The notes beneath the pieces are model-generated. The model saw only the letters and a list, made by a program, of their open reading frames with translations, was not told the DNA's origin and ran no database searches. A stretch of 54,946 bases of DNA. Origin: Blastocatellia bacterium (lineage in GTDB: Bacteria; Acidobacteriota; Blastocatellia; Chloracidobacteriales; Chloracidobacteriaceae). Shown here piece after piece: positions 18,713-27,814 of the stretch. The position numbers and the translations under genes were made by a program. Each line of letters starts with the position of its first letter. Position 1 is the stretch's first letter. The stretch spans positions 1 to 54,946 of the forward strand of contig JAIBAN010000055.1 of the NCBI GenBank assembly GCA_019695185.1. The letters are read 5' to 3'.

Positions 18713-19405
18713 ATGAACCAACAATTAGCCCGCAAATTGAATGTTTTTCAACGTGTCCAACAGTTTTGCAATGCCAACACCGCCACCCTCAACACAATTC
18801 CCTTTGCTGTCGAATTACAAACCAATCTCAGCAACATCATCACGGAGTTACGGACCCTTTCCCAGGTAAAAAATACCGGGAAAAATACAATGCGTGAAAA
18901 CACGATGCAAAAACGTGACTTGCGCGATGCGATTTATCAAACGCTGGCCTCCATCAATCAGACGGCGCAGTTGATTGCCTTTGACCTGCCCCGGTTTGAT
19001 GAAAAATTCCAGCTTCGCCGGAAAGGAAAAATTGAAGCCCTGTTAATTGAGGCCAAAGGGTTTGTTCAAAGTGCCCAAGGTTTCCAAAATGAATTTGTAA
19101 AATATGGAATGGCAGTCAATTTTATTGAGCAATTAAATACCGATATTACAACCCTCGAACAATCCATCAATAACCAGAATCTGGGCCGGGTGACAAAAAC
19201 CTCGGCTGACAAGCAAATTGAAGAAACCATTGACCGGGGGATGCTCACCATCAACCGGCTGGACCGGGTGATTAAAAATGCTTTTGCCAATCGGGAAGCC
19301 ATCCTGTCTGCCTGGAAAATCACCCGTCAGATGGAGCGGACCACCCCGACAGCCACCCTTCCGCCTCCGGCTCCTCCCCAGCCGCAGGCATCCGTTCAGG
19401 CGTAA
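18713..19405 (+). CDS. Helical protein of unknown function
   Basis: A 230-residue protein, ATG with a GAGG Shine-Dalgarno 8 nt upstream. It has no signal peptide and no transmembrane segment. Residues about 10-55 and 65-205 are predicted to be almost wholly alpha-helical with coiled-coil character (many Gln, Asn, Leu and charged residues). The tail (about 210-230) is Pro/Thr-rich. No family is recognised. A strong terminator follows, so it is probably monocistronic. A cytoplasmic scaffold is one possibility but no function can be assigned. Confidence 0.75.
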   Translation: MNQQLARKLNVFQRVQQFCNANTATLNTIPFAVELQTNLSNIITELRTLSQVKNTGKNTMRENTMQKRDLRDAIYQTLASINQTAQLIAFDLPRFDEKFQLRRKGKIEALLIEAKGFVQSAQGFQNEFVKYGMAVNFIEQLNTDITTLEQSINNQNLGRVTKTSADKQIEETIDRGMLTINRLDRVIKNAFANREAILSAWKITRQMERTTPTATLPPPAPPQPQASVQA

Positions 19406-19446
19406 CAACCTGGAGCCGTTTTTGGGAAGCAGCCCTCCCAAAAACC

Positions 19447-19493
19447 AAACCGCCCTGAAGTGAGAAACTCGCTTCGGGGCGGTTTTATTTTTT
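19447..19493 (+). terminator. Rho-independent terminator after the helical-protein gene
   Basis: Stem 19447-19460 (AAACCGCCCTGAAG) pairs with 19472-19486 with one G-U wobble, 11-nt loop, followed by a T-rich tail to 19493. It is 42 bp after the stop codon. Confidence 0.88.
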
Positions 19494-19532
19494 AACCGCG
19501 AAATACGCGAAATACGCGAAAAAAAGAAAAAA
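19494..19532 (+). repeat. Left 39-bp inverted arm (CGCGAAATA tandem units) of the GxxExxY locus
   Basis: AACCGCGAAATACGCGAAAT and following bases: 9-bp units CGCGAAATA in tandem, then an A-rich run with one G. It is the exact reverse complement of 20002-20040 over 39 bp. It lies directly after the terminator of the upstream gene and 6 bp beyond the GxxExxY stop codon. Confidence 0.95.
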
Positions 19533-19537
19533 GAAAA

Positions 19538-19936
19538 TCAAAAACTTTTTGGAGACTGGCTGAATGCAATCCGCTCATACTCAAGTTTGGGATAATGTCC
19601 AAAATTCACCAATAATCCCAATTTCATCCCGGTTGCCTTCAGGTAATTCATGGTTTGGGCGCGATGCTCCCCTGATAGCTTTTGCACGGCTTTCAATTCG
19701 ACAATGATTGTTCCAACGCAGACAAAATCAGGACGATACATTTGTGTCAGTTTCCGTCCCCGATAGAAAAGCTCAAGCTCCGGCTGCGGCACAAATAGAA
19801 CCCCTGAGCATTCAAACTCAATCGCCAGACATTCCTGATACACCGCCTCCAAAAAGCCACAACCTTTGTCTTTGTACACCTGAAAGCACGCTCCCAGAAT
19901 CGCATAACATTCATCTTTGTACAGTAAATCGGTCAT
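19538..19936 (-). CDS. GxxExxY family PD-(D/E)XK nuclease-like protein
   Basis: A 132-residue protein, a usual length for the GxxExxY family (PDDEXK_3, PF13366). The name-giving motif is at G27-x-x-E30-x-x-Y33 ('GFLEAVY'). A nuclease-type core follows: D70 ('RPD') and E80-x-K82 ('IVELKAV'), matching PD-(D/E)XK. There is no signal peptide. The family is widespread and often multicopy, but its role is not established; a DNA nuclease is a fold-based inference. The gene is bracketed by 39-bp perfect inverted repeats, a layout that suggests a mobile or cassette-like unit. Confidence 0.88.
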   Translation of the reverse strand: MTDLLYKDECYAILGACFQVYKDKGCGFLEAVYQECLAIEFECSGVLFVPQPELELFYRGRKLTQMYRPDFVCVGTIIVELKAVQKLSGEHRAQTMNYLKATGMKLGLLVNFGHYPKLEYERIAFSQSPKSF

Positions 19937-20001
19937 GGCTCCAGACTATTTTAGACTGTCTCTCTTTTTTGTCTGTCTTGTGTTTTTCTTTTTCTTTTTT
20001 G

Positions 20002-20040
20002 TTTTTTCTTTTTTTCGCGTATTTCGCGTATTTCGCGGTT
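20002..20040 (-). repeat. Right 39-bp inverted arm of the GxxExxY locus
   Basis: Reverse complement of 19494-19532 without mismatch over 39 bp, built of CGCGAAATA units plus an A-rich tail. It sits 65 bp upstream of the GxxExxY start and 10 bp from the glmS stop codon. Confidence 0.95.
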
Positions 20041-20050
20041 TAATTTCTTC

Positions 20051-21907
20051 TTATTCCACCGTGACGGACTTGGCCAGGTTACGCGGCTGGTCAACGTCGC
20101 AGCCCCGGCGAATCGCAATGTGATAGGCCAGCAACTGCAACGGTACGATGGCCAGCACCGAGGAAAGCAAATCGCTCGCCTGCGGAATATAAATCACATG
20201 GTCGGCGACTTCGTGGGCTTTGCTGTCGCCTTCGGTGACGATGGCAATCACGTTGCCGTCCCGCGCTTTGACTTCCTCCATGTTGGAAAGCGTTTTCTCA
20301 AAGCGCAATTCCGACACGCGGTTGCCAAATTCGCACGGTGTGACAAACACCACCGGAAGCCGTTCGTCAATCAGGGCGTTGGGGCCATGCTTCATTTCAC
20401 CCGCTGGGAAACCTTCGGCGTGAATGTAGCTGATTTCCTTCAGTTTCAATGCTCCTTCGAGTGCAATCGGGAAGTTCACACCCCGTCCCAGGTACAGAAA
20501 ATCCGTTGCCCGAAAGAGCTCCTTGCTCAGTTCGGCAATCGTGTCATCCTGATTGAGCAGGGATTCAATTTTGACCGGCAGTTCATTGAGCTGTATGACA
20601 TGTTTGACGGCGGTCGCACTGTCAATCCGGTTGCGCTGCTGCCCCATAAAAAGGCCAAATAAATACAGTGCAATAATCTGGGCCGTAAAAGCCTTGGTGG
20701 AGGCCACCCCGATTTCCGGACCGGCATGGGTCAGAATCGTTCCTCCCGCCTCACGGGTCGCCATCGAGCCCTGAACATTGCAAATCGCAATCACCCGGCA
20801 GCCACGGTTGTTCGCTTCGCGCAGCGCCGCAATCGTGTCGGCGGTTTCACCCGATTGGGTAATCACCATGACAAGGGTGTTTTCATCCAGAATCGGGTCG
20901 CGGTAGCGGAACTCGCTGGCATAGTCAACTTCAACCGGAATCCGGGCCAGTTCCTCAATGAAGTATTTGCCCACCTGAGCGGCGTGCCAACTGGTACCGC
21001 AGGCAGCGATTTTGATGTTGGTGAATTTTTTCCACTCATCGGGCCGCACATCCATTTCATCCAGGTAAATCCGGCCATCGTCAAGGGAAGTCCGCCCGGC
21101 CAGGGTTTCCCGCACGGCGCGCGGCTGCTCATAGATTTCCTTGAGCATGAAGTGCTTGAACCCGCCTTTTTCAGCCATGATGGGGTCCCAGGTGATGCGC
21201 TGGGTTTTGGGGGTGATGATGTTGTTGTCGAAATCGCTCACCATCACACCGGATTTGGTGAGCACCGCCATTTCCCCATCGCCCAGAAAAAACACATCGC
21301 GGGTATGATACAAAATGGCCGGAATATCCGAAGCCACGAAGTATTCATCTTTTCCCAATCCCACCACGACTGGCGGCCCCATCCGGGCCGAAACAACTTT
21401 GTCGGGCTCGTCTGCCGACATAACGGTGAGCGCATAAATACCACGCAGCATGACCACTGTTTGGCGAACAGCTTCCTCTAAGGTCTCGCAGTTTTGCCGA
21501 TATTTGCCAATCAGATGGGCGACAACTTCGGTGTCGGTTTGCGTGACAAAAACATGGCCTTCGGCTTGCAGTTCGCGTTTCAGTTCAAGGTAGTTTTCAA
21601 TAATTCCATTGTGAACCACCACAATCCGCCCGGAGCCATCCCGGTGCGGATGGGCGTTTTCCTCCGTTGGACGTCCGTGGGTTGCCCAGCGGGTGTGTCC
21701 GATGCCATAGGTGCCATCCAGGGGTTGCAACCGGACCGCCTCCTCCAAATTGCGGAGTTTGCCCGAAGCCCGCCGTACCTGAAGCTGTCCGTTGTCAACC
21801 ACGGCAATCCCGGCTGAGTCGTAGCCGCGATATTCCAACCGTTTCAGTCCGTCCAGCAGCACTGGAACAACCTGTTTTTGTCCGACATAGCCAACAATTC
21901 CGCACAT
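20051..21907 (-). CDS. glmS: Glutamine--fructose-6-phosphate aminotransferase (isomerizing)
   Basis: The 618-residue GlmS makes glucosamine-6-phosphate from fructose-6-phosphate and glutamine, the first step toward UDP-GlcNAc for peptidoglycan and LPS. The N-terminal class II glutamine amidotransferase begins at the catalytic Cys2 ('MCGIVGYVG'). Two SIS sugar-isomerase domains follow (about 290-430 and 465-600), and the C-terminus '[11 protein letters not shown]' is typical. Start supported by GAGGT 8 nt upstream. Cytoplasmic. I see no glmS ribozyme upstream; the spacer instead holds tandem arrays. Confidence 0.98.
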   Translation of the reverse strand: MCGIVGYVGQKQVVPVLLDGLKRLEYRGYDSAGIAVVDNGQLQVRRASGKLRNLEEAVRLQPLDGTYGIGHTRWATHGRPTEENAHPHRDGSGRIVVVHNGIIENYLELKRELQAEGHVFVTQTDTEVVAHLIGKYRQNCETLEEAVRQTVVMLRGIYALTVMSADEPDKVVSARMGPPVVVGLGKDEYFVASDIPAILYHTRDVFFLGDGEMAVLTKSGVMVSDFDNNIITPKTQRITWDPIMAEKGGFKHFMLKEIYEQPRAVRETLAGRTSLDDGRIYLDEMDVRPDEWKKFTNIKIAACGTSWHAAQVGKYFIEELARIPVEVDYASEFRYRDPILDENTLVMVITQSGETADTIAALREANNRGCRVIAICNVQGSMATREAGGTILTHAGPEIGVASTKAFTAQIIALYLFGLFMGQQRNRIDSATAVKHVIQLNELPVKIESLLNQDDTIAELSKELFRATDFLYLGRGVNFPIALEGALKLKEISYIHAEGFPAGEMKHGPNALIDERLPVVFVTPCEFGNRVSELRFEKTLSNMEEVKARDGNVIAIVTEGDSKAHEVADHVIYIPQASDLLSSVLAIVPLQLLAYHIAIRRGCDVDQPRNLAKSVTVE

Positions 21908-21929
21908 CGTGTGTACCTCATCATCAGGG

Positions 21930-22040
21930 TTGGGAGTCTTGGGAGTCTTGGGAGTCTTGGGAGTCTTGGGAGTCTAAAATGAGCCCCTCTTTCTCAATTC
22001 TCAATTCTCAATTCATAAAACTGTGAACCCTGAACCCTAA
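21930..22040. repeat. Mixed tandem arrays between glmS and ferredoxin gene
   Basis: Three unit families meet in one spacer: about five GGGAGTCTTG 10-mers (21930-21975), about three TCTCAAT heptamers (21991-22014) and two GAACCCT heptamers (22024-22040). Unlike other spacers, the two ends do not carry the same unit. Confidence 0.88.
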
Positions 22041-22043
22041 AGG

Positions 22044-22118
22044 AAAAATCCGAACCTGATTCCTCCCAAGGGGAATACGGGGTAAGGCGCGAATAAAACG
22101 CTTCCCCAGCGGTTCGGA
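22044..22118 (-). terminator. Possible terminator of the ferredoxin gene
   Basis: On the minus strand TCCGAACC (22118-22111) can pair with GGTTCGGA (22056-22049), followed by five T. The enclosed loop is about 54 nt with internal pairing, so the call is tentative. Confidence 0.4.
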
Positions 22119-22157
22119 CTTGTTTAACCCAACCTTCAAAACAGAATGGAGCAGGAA

Positions 22158-22391
22158 TTATTCCCCATCATCGCCGATGGCTTCAACCGGACAGGCATCC
22201 ATGGCTTCGCGGCACTGTTCCATTTCCTCATCGCCCTCCGGTTGTTTGTAAACGTAGGAATAACCTCCATCATCGTTGCGGGTAAAATTACCCGGCGCTG
22301 TATCGCGGCAGACATCACAGTCAATGCACTGCGTGTCAACATAGAACTGTCCCGCCACATTATCTGCGTATTTGTCATCAACGCTCGCCAT
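22158..22391 (-). CDS. Small 4Fe-4S ferredoxin
   Basis: A 77-residue acidic protein. Cys22-x2-Cys25-x2-Cys28 plus Cys67-Pro ('CPVEAI') are the four ligands expected for one [4Fe-4S] cluster; Cys60 is extra. Such single-cluster ferredoxins carry electrons in the cytoplasm. GGTGA lies 7 nt before the ATG at 22391. No redox partner is adjacent, so the pathway cannot be named. Confidence 0.92.
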   Translation of the reverse strand: MASVDDKYADNVAGQFYVDTQCIDCDVCRDTAPGNFTRNDDGGYSYVYKQPEGDEEMEQCREAMDACPVEAIGDDGE

Positions 22392-23169
22392 AAAAGAGTC
22401 ACCTCAATTGTATTTGTAGTGCCAAACCCAGTGGCCGCAAGTCTTTTTCAATTCACCCAACCAGCCTGCCAACCGAAGTTTGATCATGAGGTCGTCGCCC
22501 AAACAACGACCCAAGTTGTTGATCCGGATAAGAAAGCCGGAAAAAAGAATGCTGATACCACAAACAACCTAATCAATCAGCCGACTTTTTTCAACTGGGA
22601 ATTGAACCAAACGTGCGATTTGTGAAACGGCAGCCTGATTCGGAAAGCTTCTTTCCGGGAAAGCCCGGATTTTGTCTGAATGCCAAAAACCGCCAAGATT
22701 TGCACCGAATCTTTGGAAACCGGGCGACATTACCAGGACCGTTTCCGAGCGTCAAGCAGGGGCACAGCAGGAATTTTTGATTTGCGATTTGAAATTCCGG
22801 GTCAGCGATTTCCTCCGTGCCATGGGCCATCGGGTTGGTTGCCGGCAGTTGGTTGCCGGGGTTGGGCTGCCTTGGGTAAAACAAGTTGAATCACCAAAAG
22901 CGTCCATCGCAAATCGCAAATGAACTGAGGAAACACTACAAAAGTTCAGCAAAATATGTTAGAACCACGTGCGACTGATACCGGAGTCCGGTTCAACTGA
23001 CGGCTATTGGTACAGTCTCCTGTCAAGCGGTTTGTTCCCACTCATTTCACAGGTCACTCTTGGTTTGGCTGTCGGCTGTCGGCGGTTGTAGATTTGTGCC
23101 CGAGGTTCGCCGAACTCCAAAACCAAACCAAAAACCATGCTGCCGCTTGGGGTAGCCTCAGGGATTGTC
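22392..23169. other. Intergenic region between ferredoxin and Roadblock genes
   Basis: About 780 bp with only short frames of poor composition. It contains an inverted pair of a short repeat, 'gatttgcgatttg' near 22781 and 'caaatcgcaaat' near 22910. This is another case of matched arrays at the two ends of a segment. No RNA gene is recognised. Confidence 0.45.
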
Positions 23170-23529
23170 ATGAATTTTGAAAAATCGTTTAGTGCCACCC
23201 TTGAAAAAGTGTTTGGGGCCAGGGGAATTGTCTTTATCGCCCGTGACGGGGAAATTGTGCATCAATGCGTGAACCGAGGGGTGGCCAACCTTGATTTGCT
23301 GGGGGCCTATCACGGTATCACGTTGGCTACCTGCCAACGCTTTTTTGAGGAAACCGAGGTCGGTACGGTTCAGACTGTCATTTGTCAGTATGAGGCTGGA
23401 ACCTGCCTGATTCAGGTGTTACGAGACGGATACTTTCTGATGCTGGCACTTGAAAAAGAGGGCAATATTGGCCATGGAATACACCTGCTCAGAGCGCTGG
23501 CTCCGGAGGTGAATGAGGAAATTGCCTGA
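23170..23529 (+). CDS. Roadblock/LC7 domain protein
   Basis: A 119-residue single-domain protein of the Roadblock/LC7 fold (PF03259; MglB-like). The alternation of helix, beta strands ('IVFIARDGEIVHQC') and a final amphipathic helix fits. In bacteria these proteins regulate small Ras-like GTPases or act as dimeric scaffolds. No MglA-like GTPase is in the window. The ATG at 23170 (AGGG, 7 nt upstream) is preferred over one 11 codons earlier with no ribosome-binding site. Confidence 0.72.
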   Translation: MNFEKSFSATLEKVFGARGIVFIARDGEIVHQCVNRGVANLDLLGAYHGITLATCQRFFEETEVGTVQTVICQYEAGTCLIQVLRDGYFLMLALEKEGNIGHGIHLLRALAPEVNEEIA

Positions 23530-23535
23530 TAAACA

Positions 23536-23703
23536 GGTTCAGGGTTCAGGGTTCAGGGTTCAGGGTTTTGAATATTGGGAGATTGAGGTTAAAGCCAGGT
23601 TTCAAAACTCAACCCTCAACCCTCAACATTCAACACCAACTTCCCGGCTGAAAAAACCCTGAACCCTGAACCCTGAACCCTGAACCCTGAACCCTGAACC
23701 CTC
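23536..23703. repeat. Inverted pair of GGTTCAG heptamer arrays
   Basis: Forward GGTTCAG units (23536-23568, about 4-5 copies) face reverse-complement units (23654-23703, about 7 copies) across an 85-bp spacer. The spacer also holds CTCAACC heptamers (23606-23632). The arrays lie between the 3' ends of two convergent genes and could form a long hairpin acting as a bidirectional terminator. Confidence 0.92.
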
Positions 23704-23705
23704 TT

Positions 23706-25085
23706 CTATTTCACTTTCTTCAATTCTTCCTGCAACTGTTCAGCGGTCACATTGTCCTTGTTAGCCTGACTGAGCGCCAAAGCCCGTTCAAACGCTTTGC
23801 GGGCTTCACCATCCTGCCCTAATTGTTGATACACCCGTCCCAAATCACGGTTTACCCTGATTTCCAGGTTGACGTCATTGGCCCCTTTGAGAAAGGTTTG
23901 GGCTTCCTGCAACCATTTCAAAGCCTCTCCGGCATCGCCCAAGCGTCGAAAAATCTTGGCTATGCGCACCCGTTGCAGACAGGCGGCGGCGCTTTCCGGA
24001 TTTTTCTTCAACGAAGCCTTCAGGGCCTCCAGATTGCGTTGCGCTTCTGTTTTATTGCCAGCCTGTTCATTGGCCCGTGAAAGCAAAATCAACGTTTCAA
24101 GGCTTGTCCCGCTATCGGAACTGGCGCGTTGAATCAGGGCTTTTTGCAGGCATTCAACGGCCCGTTTAGGTTCACCTGCGCTTAAAAAAGCGCTCCCCAA
24201 AGCGGCATACGCCTCCGGAACCCGGTCCAAGGTCGTGCTTGCACGGGAAAGCTTGGTACTGTTTTCCTGAATAGCGGCCTGGATTGCCTCGTACGTGGTG
24301 GTTGCCTCTTCCAGTCCTTGCGCTTTGAGGCTTTCATCGCGGGCATGAATTTCTGCAATGAGGGCGCTTAACGTAAATTCCAGCCTTTGGTTATTAGCTG
24401 TCCGGGCCAGGGGCAGCGCTTCCTGAAATGCCTGCAGGGCCGATTGGGAATTTTGCCGGTCGTCCAAAAGGGTGCCCAACAAAGTCAGGGTATGAGCCTG
24501 CTGACCAGCAAATTTCAACCCTTCATACAGCTCCAGAGCCCAGACGAACCGGGTCATTGCTTTCAGGGCATCTGAAGCTGTGCCAAGTTGCACATAATCC
24601 ACCCCTTCCCGCAAATACCGGTCGGCTTCCTTGGCTCGCCCGCTGCCCGCAAGACTGGCCACCGTAGAGGGCAATGGCGGCACTGAGGGGAGCCACTCCG
24701 AACGGGGTGCTCGTTCGGTATCCCCTGCGTCCTTGGGAACAATCAGCAACTGGTTGTTGCTCCAGACCGCTTTTAAGGGTCCGGGACCCAACAGTTCATC
24801 CAATGCCTGGTTCCAGGGCTTGTTCACAAAATTGACGGTCTGGGTAAGGTAGGCCCATTTTTCAACTCCCGGAAATTTCAAGGGGACTTTTGCCCTTTGG
24901 GCAATTGAATAAATGGCATCCGCCAGACCACAGCCACCACAGGCAAAGTTAATGGGCGTCCCCACAAAACCAGGGTCACCGTAATGTATTTCCGGTTTGG
25001 TCTGCCCGCCTGCGCTTGCCGACAGGGAATGTGAACCAAGCAGCCAAAGTCCAAGCACCACTGCAATCGACCATTTCTGTTTCAT
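23706..25085 (-). CDS. Secreted STN-like/TPR protein
   Basis: A 459-residue protein with an N-terminal signal peptide (about 1-26, 'SLSASAGG'). Residues about 30-115 resemble a secretin/TonB short N-terminal (STN) or DUF4974-like beta-alpha module. They include 'YSIAQRAKVPLKF' and 'WNQALDELLGPGPL', and end in 'QLLIVPKD'. Residues about 145-455 are TPR repeats of about 34-40 residues. It is predicted to be periplasmic, probably a protein-interaction scaffold. No secretin channel domain is present and no partner is obvious. Confidence 0.85.
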   Translation of the reverse strand: MKQKWSIAVVLGLWLLGSHSLSASAGGQTKPEIHYGDPGFVGTPINFACGGCGLADAIYSIAQRAKVPLKFPGVEKWAYLTQTVNFVNKPWNQALDELLGPGPLKAVWSNNQLLIVPKDAGDTERAPRSEWLPSVPPLPSTVASLAGSGRAKEADRYLREGVDYVQLGTASDALKAMTRFVWALELYEGLKFAGQQAHTLTLLGTLLDDRQNSQSALQAFQEALPLARTANNQRLEFTLSALIAEIHARDESLKAQGLEEATTTYEAIQAAIQENSTKLSRASTTLDRVPEAYAALGSAFLSAGEPKRAVECLQKALIQRASSDSGTSLETLILLSRANEQAGNKTEAQRNLEALKASLKKNPESAAACLQRVRIAKIFRRLGDAGEALKWLQEAQTFLKGANDVNLEIRVNRDLGRVYQQLGQDGEARKAFERALALSQANKDNVTAEQLQEELKKVK

Positions 25086-25100
25086 AACAACACACCGTTT

Positions 25101-25127
25101 GAATTGAGAATTGAGAATTGAGAATTG
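25101..25127 (+). repeat. ATTGAGA heptamer array upstream of the STN/TPR gene
   Basis: Nearly four copies of ATTGAGA lie 15 bp before the start codon of the leftward STN/TPR gene. No reverse-complement array is found at the other end of this spacer, so it is unpaired. Confidence 0.88.
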
Positions 25128-25283
25128 TTTTGTGCATCAGCCAATCGTTCCTGTTCAATTCATTCCAAGAAAAACCAGCAGCAATCCAGCTTTTGTGGAA
25201 CCAATTGAAAACAGGAAGGAGTTGAGGCATTCACCTAAACCAAGTCGGGCTGAAATCATGGTCAATGCCCAACGCTCAATGCT

Positions 25284-26711
25284 TCAGGAAAACACCACCA
25301 TTAAAATGATTCCAATGAGGAGCACAACCGCAATCCCGATAAAAACAAAAATCATGGTCCGCCGCTGCTTATCCCCATCATCCCCACCATAATTATCCAG
25401 AACACTGGAATGATAAACCACTGATGAAGAGGGGGTGGAACTGCGACCGCCACTCCCGGTTCCTTCATCAACCCGTTTGGGAGTCGGATTTAAGGGGGCT
25501 GGTTTTTTGGGGCCGGACGAAGAGGTTGGGGTTGTGATTTTCGGCGGGGGTGGAGCAGGTGGACGGGTCACCTCCGGACGGCGGTTGGTAACCGCCTGAT
25601 TGGCCCCTGAGGATCGGGGAGGAACTGGAAGCGGCACTTCATTTCGCCGCTCGGAAACCGGAATATTGGACCCTGTGGTTGAAGTGCCCCGCTCTGGCAC
25701 AATGTCAATCCGTTTGGAGGGAGCAGGGGTTTGGGGACCGGTGGAACCTGAAGAGGTCTGGGTTAAGGCCACCCGGACAGCCTGTTCAAACTCTTCCGCC
25801 AGCACCACTGCTCCTTGCTGACGGCGGTCCGGTTCCTTACTCAAGGCTCGTAAGACAACTTTGTCAAGCACTTCGGGAATTTCCGGGTGGTCCACCCGCA
25901 TGGAACGGGGAATCTCGTTGGCGTGTTTGAGGGCGACTGCCACCGGTGTATTGGCTGTGAAGGGTACCTCCCCGGTCAGCATTTCGTACAGGACCACCCC
26001 AAAGGAATATACATCCGAACGGGCATCCAAATTGGCACTTTGGCATTGTTCAGGTGAGAGATAATGAGGTGAACCGATAATCACCCCTTGCCGGGTCAGA
26101 TTTCCGGCAGTGTTTTGCGCTTCGTCCTTGAGTTTGGCAATACCGAAATCGAGCACTTTCACCACATCCCCCTGGCCGGGGCGATGTTCAATGACAATAT
26201 TGTCGGGCTTGACATCCCGGTGAATGACCCCACTCCGGTGGGCCGCATCCAATGCCGCACATGCCTGCCGGGTGATTTCAACCGCCTGTTCCCAATCCAG
26301 CCGCCGTTGTTTTTCCAGCATTTCCCGCAACGACTGCCCCAGAAACAGTTCCATGACAATGTAAATGATATTGTCTTCGGTGACGCCAAAATCAGTGACC
26401 GTGACCGCATTTGGATGCTTGATCCGGGCCGCTGCCTGGGCTTCCCGTTGAAACCGGGCGACTGCGGTTTTGTCGGCCACCAGGGTTGCGTGCAAAACCT
26501 TAATCGCAACCGCATGATCCATCATGATGTGCTTGGCTCGATACACCGCCCCCATCCCGCCTTCACCGATTTTGGACTCGATGAGGTACTTTCCATCCAC
26601 CTTGCGCCCGATGAGAGGATCAATTTCTTTTTCTTCGAGCACTTCGCCGTCAAATGGACAAAATACCATGTGGTCGGGAAAGTTTCGCTTGCATGATTCA
26701 CACTGCTTCAT
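25284..26711 (-). CDS. Transmembrane Ser/Thr protein kinase with N-terminal zinc ribbon
   Basis: A 475-residue kinase. The frame extends 110 codons upstream, but the ATG at 26711 starts directly before a zinc-ribbon-like segment (C4/C7/C18, 'FCPFDGE') and has no low-complexity prefix. The kinase domain (about 40-305) shows G49-E-G-G-M-G ('GEGGMGAVYRA'), Lys71 ('AIKVL'), 'HRDVKPDN', 'DFGIAKL' and 'SPEQ'. A Pro/Ser-rich linker (about 310-440) leads to one C-terminal transmembrane helix ('VFIGIAVVLLIGIILMVVF'). Only a few residues follow the helix, so no external sensor is present. Its substrates are unknown. Confidence 0.93.
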   Translation of the reverse strand: MKQCESCKRNFPDHMVFCPFDGEVLEEKEIDPLIGRKVDGKYLIESKIGEGGMGAVYRAKHIMMDHAVAIKVLHATLVADKTAVARFQREAQAAARIKHPNAVTVTDFGVTEDNIIYIVMELFLGQSLREMLEKQRRLDWEQAVEITRQACAALDAAHRSGVIHRDVKPDNIVIEHRPGQGDVVKVLDFGIAKLKDEAQNTAGNLTRQGVIIGSPHYLSPEQCQSANLDARSDVYSFGVVLYEMLTGEVPFTANTPVAVALKHANEIPRSMRVDHPEIPEVLDKVVLRALSKEPDRRQQGAVVLAEEFEQAVRVALTQTSSGSTGPQTPAPSKRIDIVPERGTSTTGSNIPVSERRNEVPLPVPPRSSGANQAVTNRRPEVTRPPAPPPPKITTPTSSSGPKKPAPLNPTPKRVDEGTGSGGRSSTPSSSVVYHSSVLDNYGGDDGDKQRRTMIFVFIGIAVVLLIGIILMVVFS

Positions 26712-27009
26712 CGCGCGGACCTGCCGCGAAAACTCCCTGCGCATGACCGTCCATGCGAATCTGGTATCTGATAGAAATACAGACACCGACCTAGGGGAAT
26801 TCGCTTTCGTTGATCGAACTCGTGAATAAAAGTGTACCGATACGTGGTTGCTCGTTATTGTGTGGCGGTTTCGGATGTGCGCGGCACCACTTGACTTCAA
26901 AGGCTGATTGGAACTGAAGTGACTGGTTTTCGCACCCTGTGAACAAGGCCGAGTGTAGCGAAGGGGAGGCGTTTTTGTCAAAACGAAAGTGAGGCGTGAA
27001 AAATCCGGT
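26712..27009. other. Kinase upstream region
   Basis: About 298 bp upstream of the kinase start. The open frame continues here but has no start with a good ribosome-binding site and no recognisable domain. I treat it as untranslated. No clear promoter could be singled out. Confidence 0.4.
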
Positions 27010-27666
27010 TCAAATGAGCTTGAGCCGTTGCAGATACTCAACCAACCCCTCTATTTCCAAAGTTTTTTCCAAACAGACAGCTTCCTCAAAAGTCAATTTT
27101 GCCACATCCTGACTACTCCTGGCCAACGACGATTGGCGGATAAAGGTCAGCGGGATCTGCTCTGCCAAAGCCCGCCCTGCTCCCCGGCGGGCCATCACAT
27201 GGCCGTACAAGCGCAAACCGTTCCATCCAACAAAAACATTTGGTCCAGGCAAAAGGGTTGCAGCAGCCGTCAAAGGCAGGAACAACAAATTGACGATGAT
27301 TCCCCGGCCATGCCGACGTGAACAGCGATGCAAAAGTTTTTGCCACTGCCGTTCCACTTCCGCTTGATTGGCATCGGAGGGAAAGTGGATTTCAACCGTT
27401 TCCGCATCCAGCAGAAACCGCATCAGGGCTTCGGTGGGATGAATGAAACGTTCCAGATATTTGAGCAGTTTCCGCACCCAAATCCAAAACAACCGGGGCG
27501 AGGTTTGCACATAAGTCAGTGACGCAACATAGGTTCGTTGCAGCCGTCGCCAAAATTTCCCCACCCAGCCAACCGGCATCGTCTCATCAATATGGGCGCG
27601 GGCCGGTTGTGGCTCCGTGTAAAACACCCAGCGACGGGTTGTGGCTTGAAAACAATACACACGCAT
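27010..27666 (-). CDS. Putative mitochondrial-type K+/H+ exchange-related protein
   Basis: A 218-residue protein. The N-terminus 'MRVYCFQATTRRWVFYTEP', basic helical middle, hydrophobic segment (about 122-142) and 'LPGPNVFVGWNGLRLYGH' motif resemble the Mit_KHE1 family (PF10173), described in fungal mitochondria as K+/H+ exchange-related and found in some bacteria. The match is from memory of the family pattern. There is no clear Shine-Dalgarno; a GGTTCAG array lies just upstream. Confidence 0.6.
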   Translation of the reverse strand: MRVYCFQATTRRWVFYTEPQPARAHIDETMPVGWVGKFWRRLQRTYVASLTYVQTSPRLFWIWVRKLLKYLERFIHPTEALMRFLLDAETVEIHFPSDANQAEVERQWQKLLHRCSRRHGRGIIVNLLFLPLTAAATLLPGPNVFVGWNGLRLYGHVMARRGAGRALAEQIPLTFIRQSSLARSSQDVAKLTFEEAVCLEKTLEIEGLVEYLQRLKLI

Positions 27667-27675
27667 GAAAGGAAA

Positions 27676-27713
27676 GGGCCAGGGTTCAGGGTTCAGGGTT
27701 CAGGGTTCAGGGT
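27676..27713 (+). repeat. GGTTCAG heptamer array upstream of the K+/H+ exchange-related gene
   Basis: Four to five copies of GGTTCAG start 10 bp beyond the gene start. At the other end of the spacer (27790-27801, 'ccctggcccc') only a degenerate reverse-complement remnant is seen. An 8-bp 'attgtcca/attgtcaa' array (27757-27784) lies between. Confidence 0.88.
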
Positions 27714-27814
27714 TTTCGAATATCAGAAGATGTGAAGTTCCGAATGGGGCTTTCATTGTCAATTGTCAATTGTCCATTGTCCATTCAAAAGACCCTGGCC
27801 CCTAAACCCGTTCC

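Noticed and set aside
21908..22157. glmS ribozyme or riboswitch upstream of glmS
   Set aside because: The leader is short and filled by tandem arrays; I see no glmS ribozyme core.
26712..27041. 110-residue N-terminal extension of the zinc-ribbon kinase
   Set aside because: The extension has no domain, no ribosome-binding site and an unusual composition. The zinc ribbon gives a natural N-terminus at 26711.
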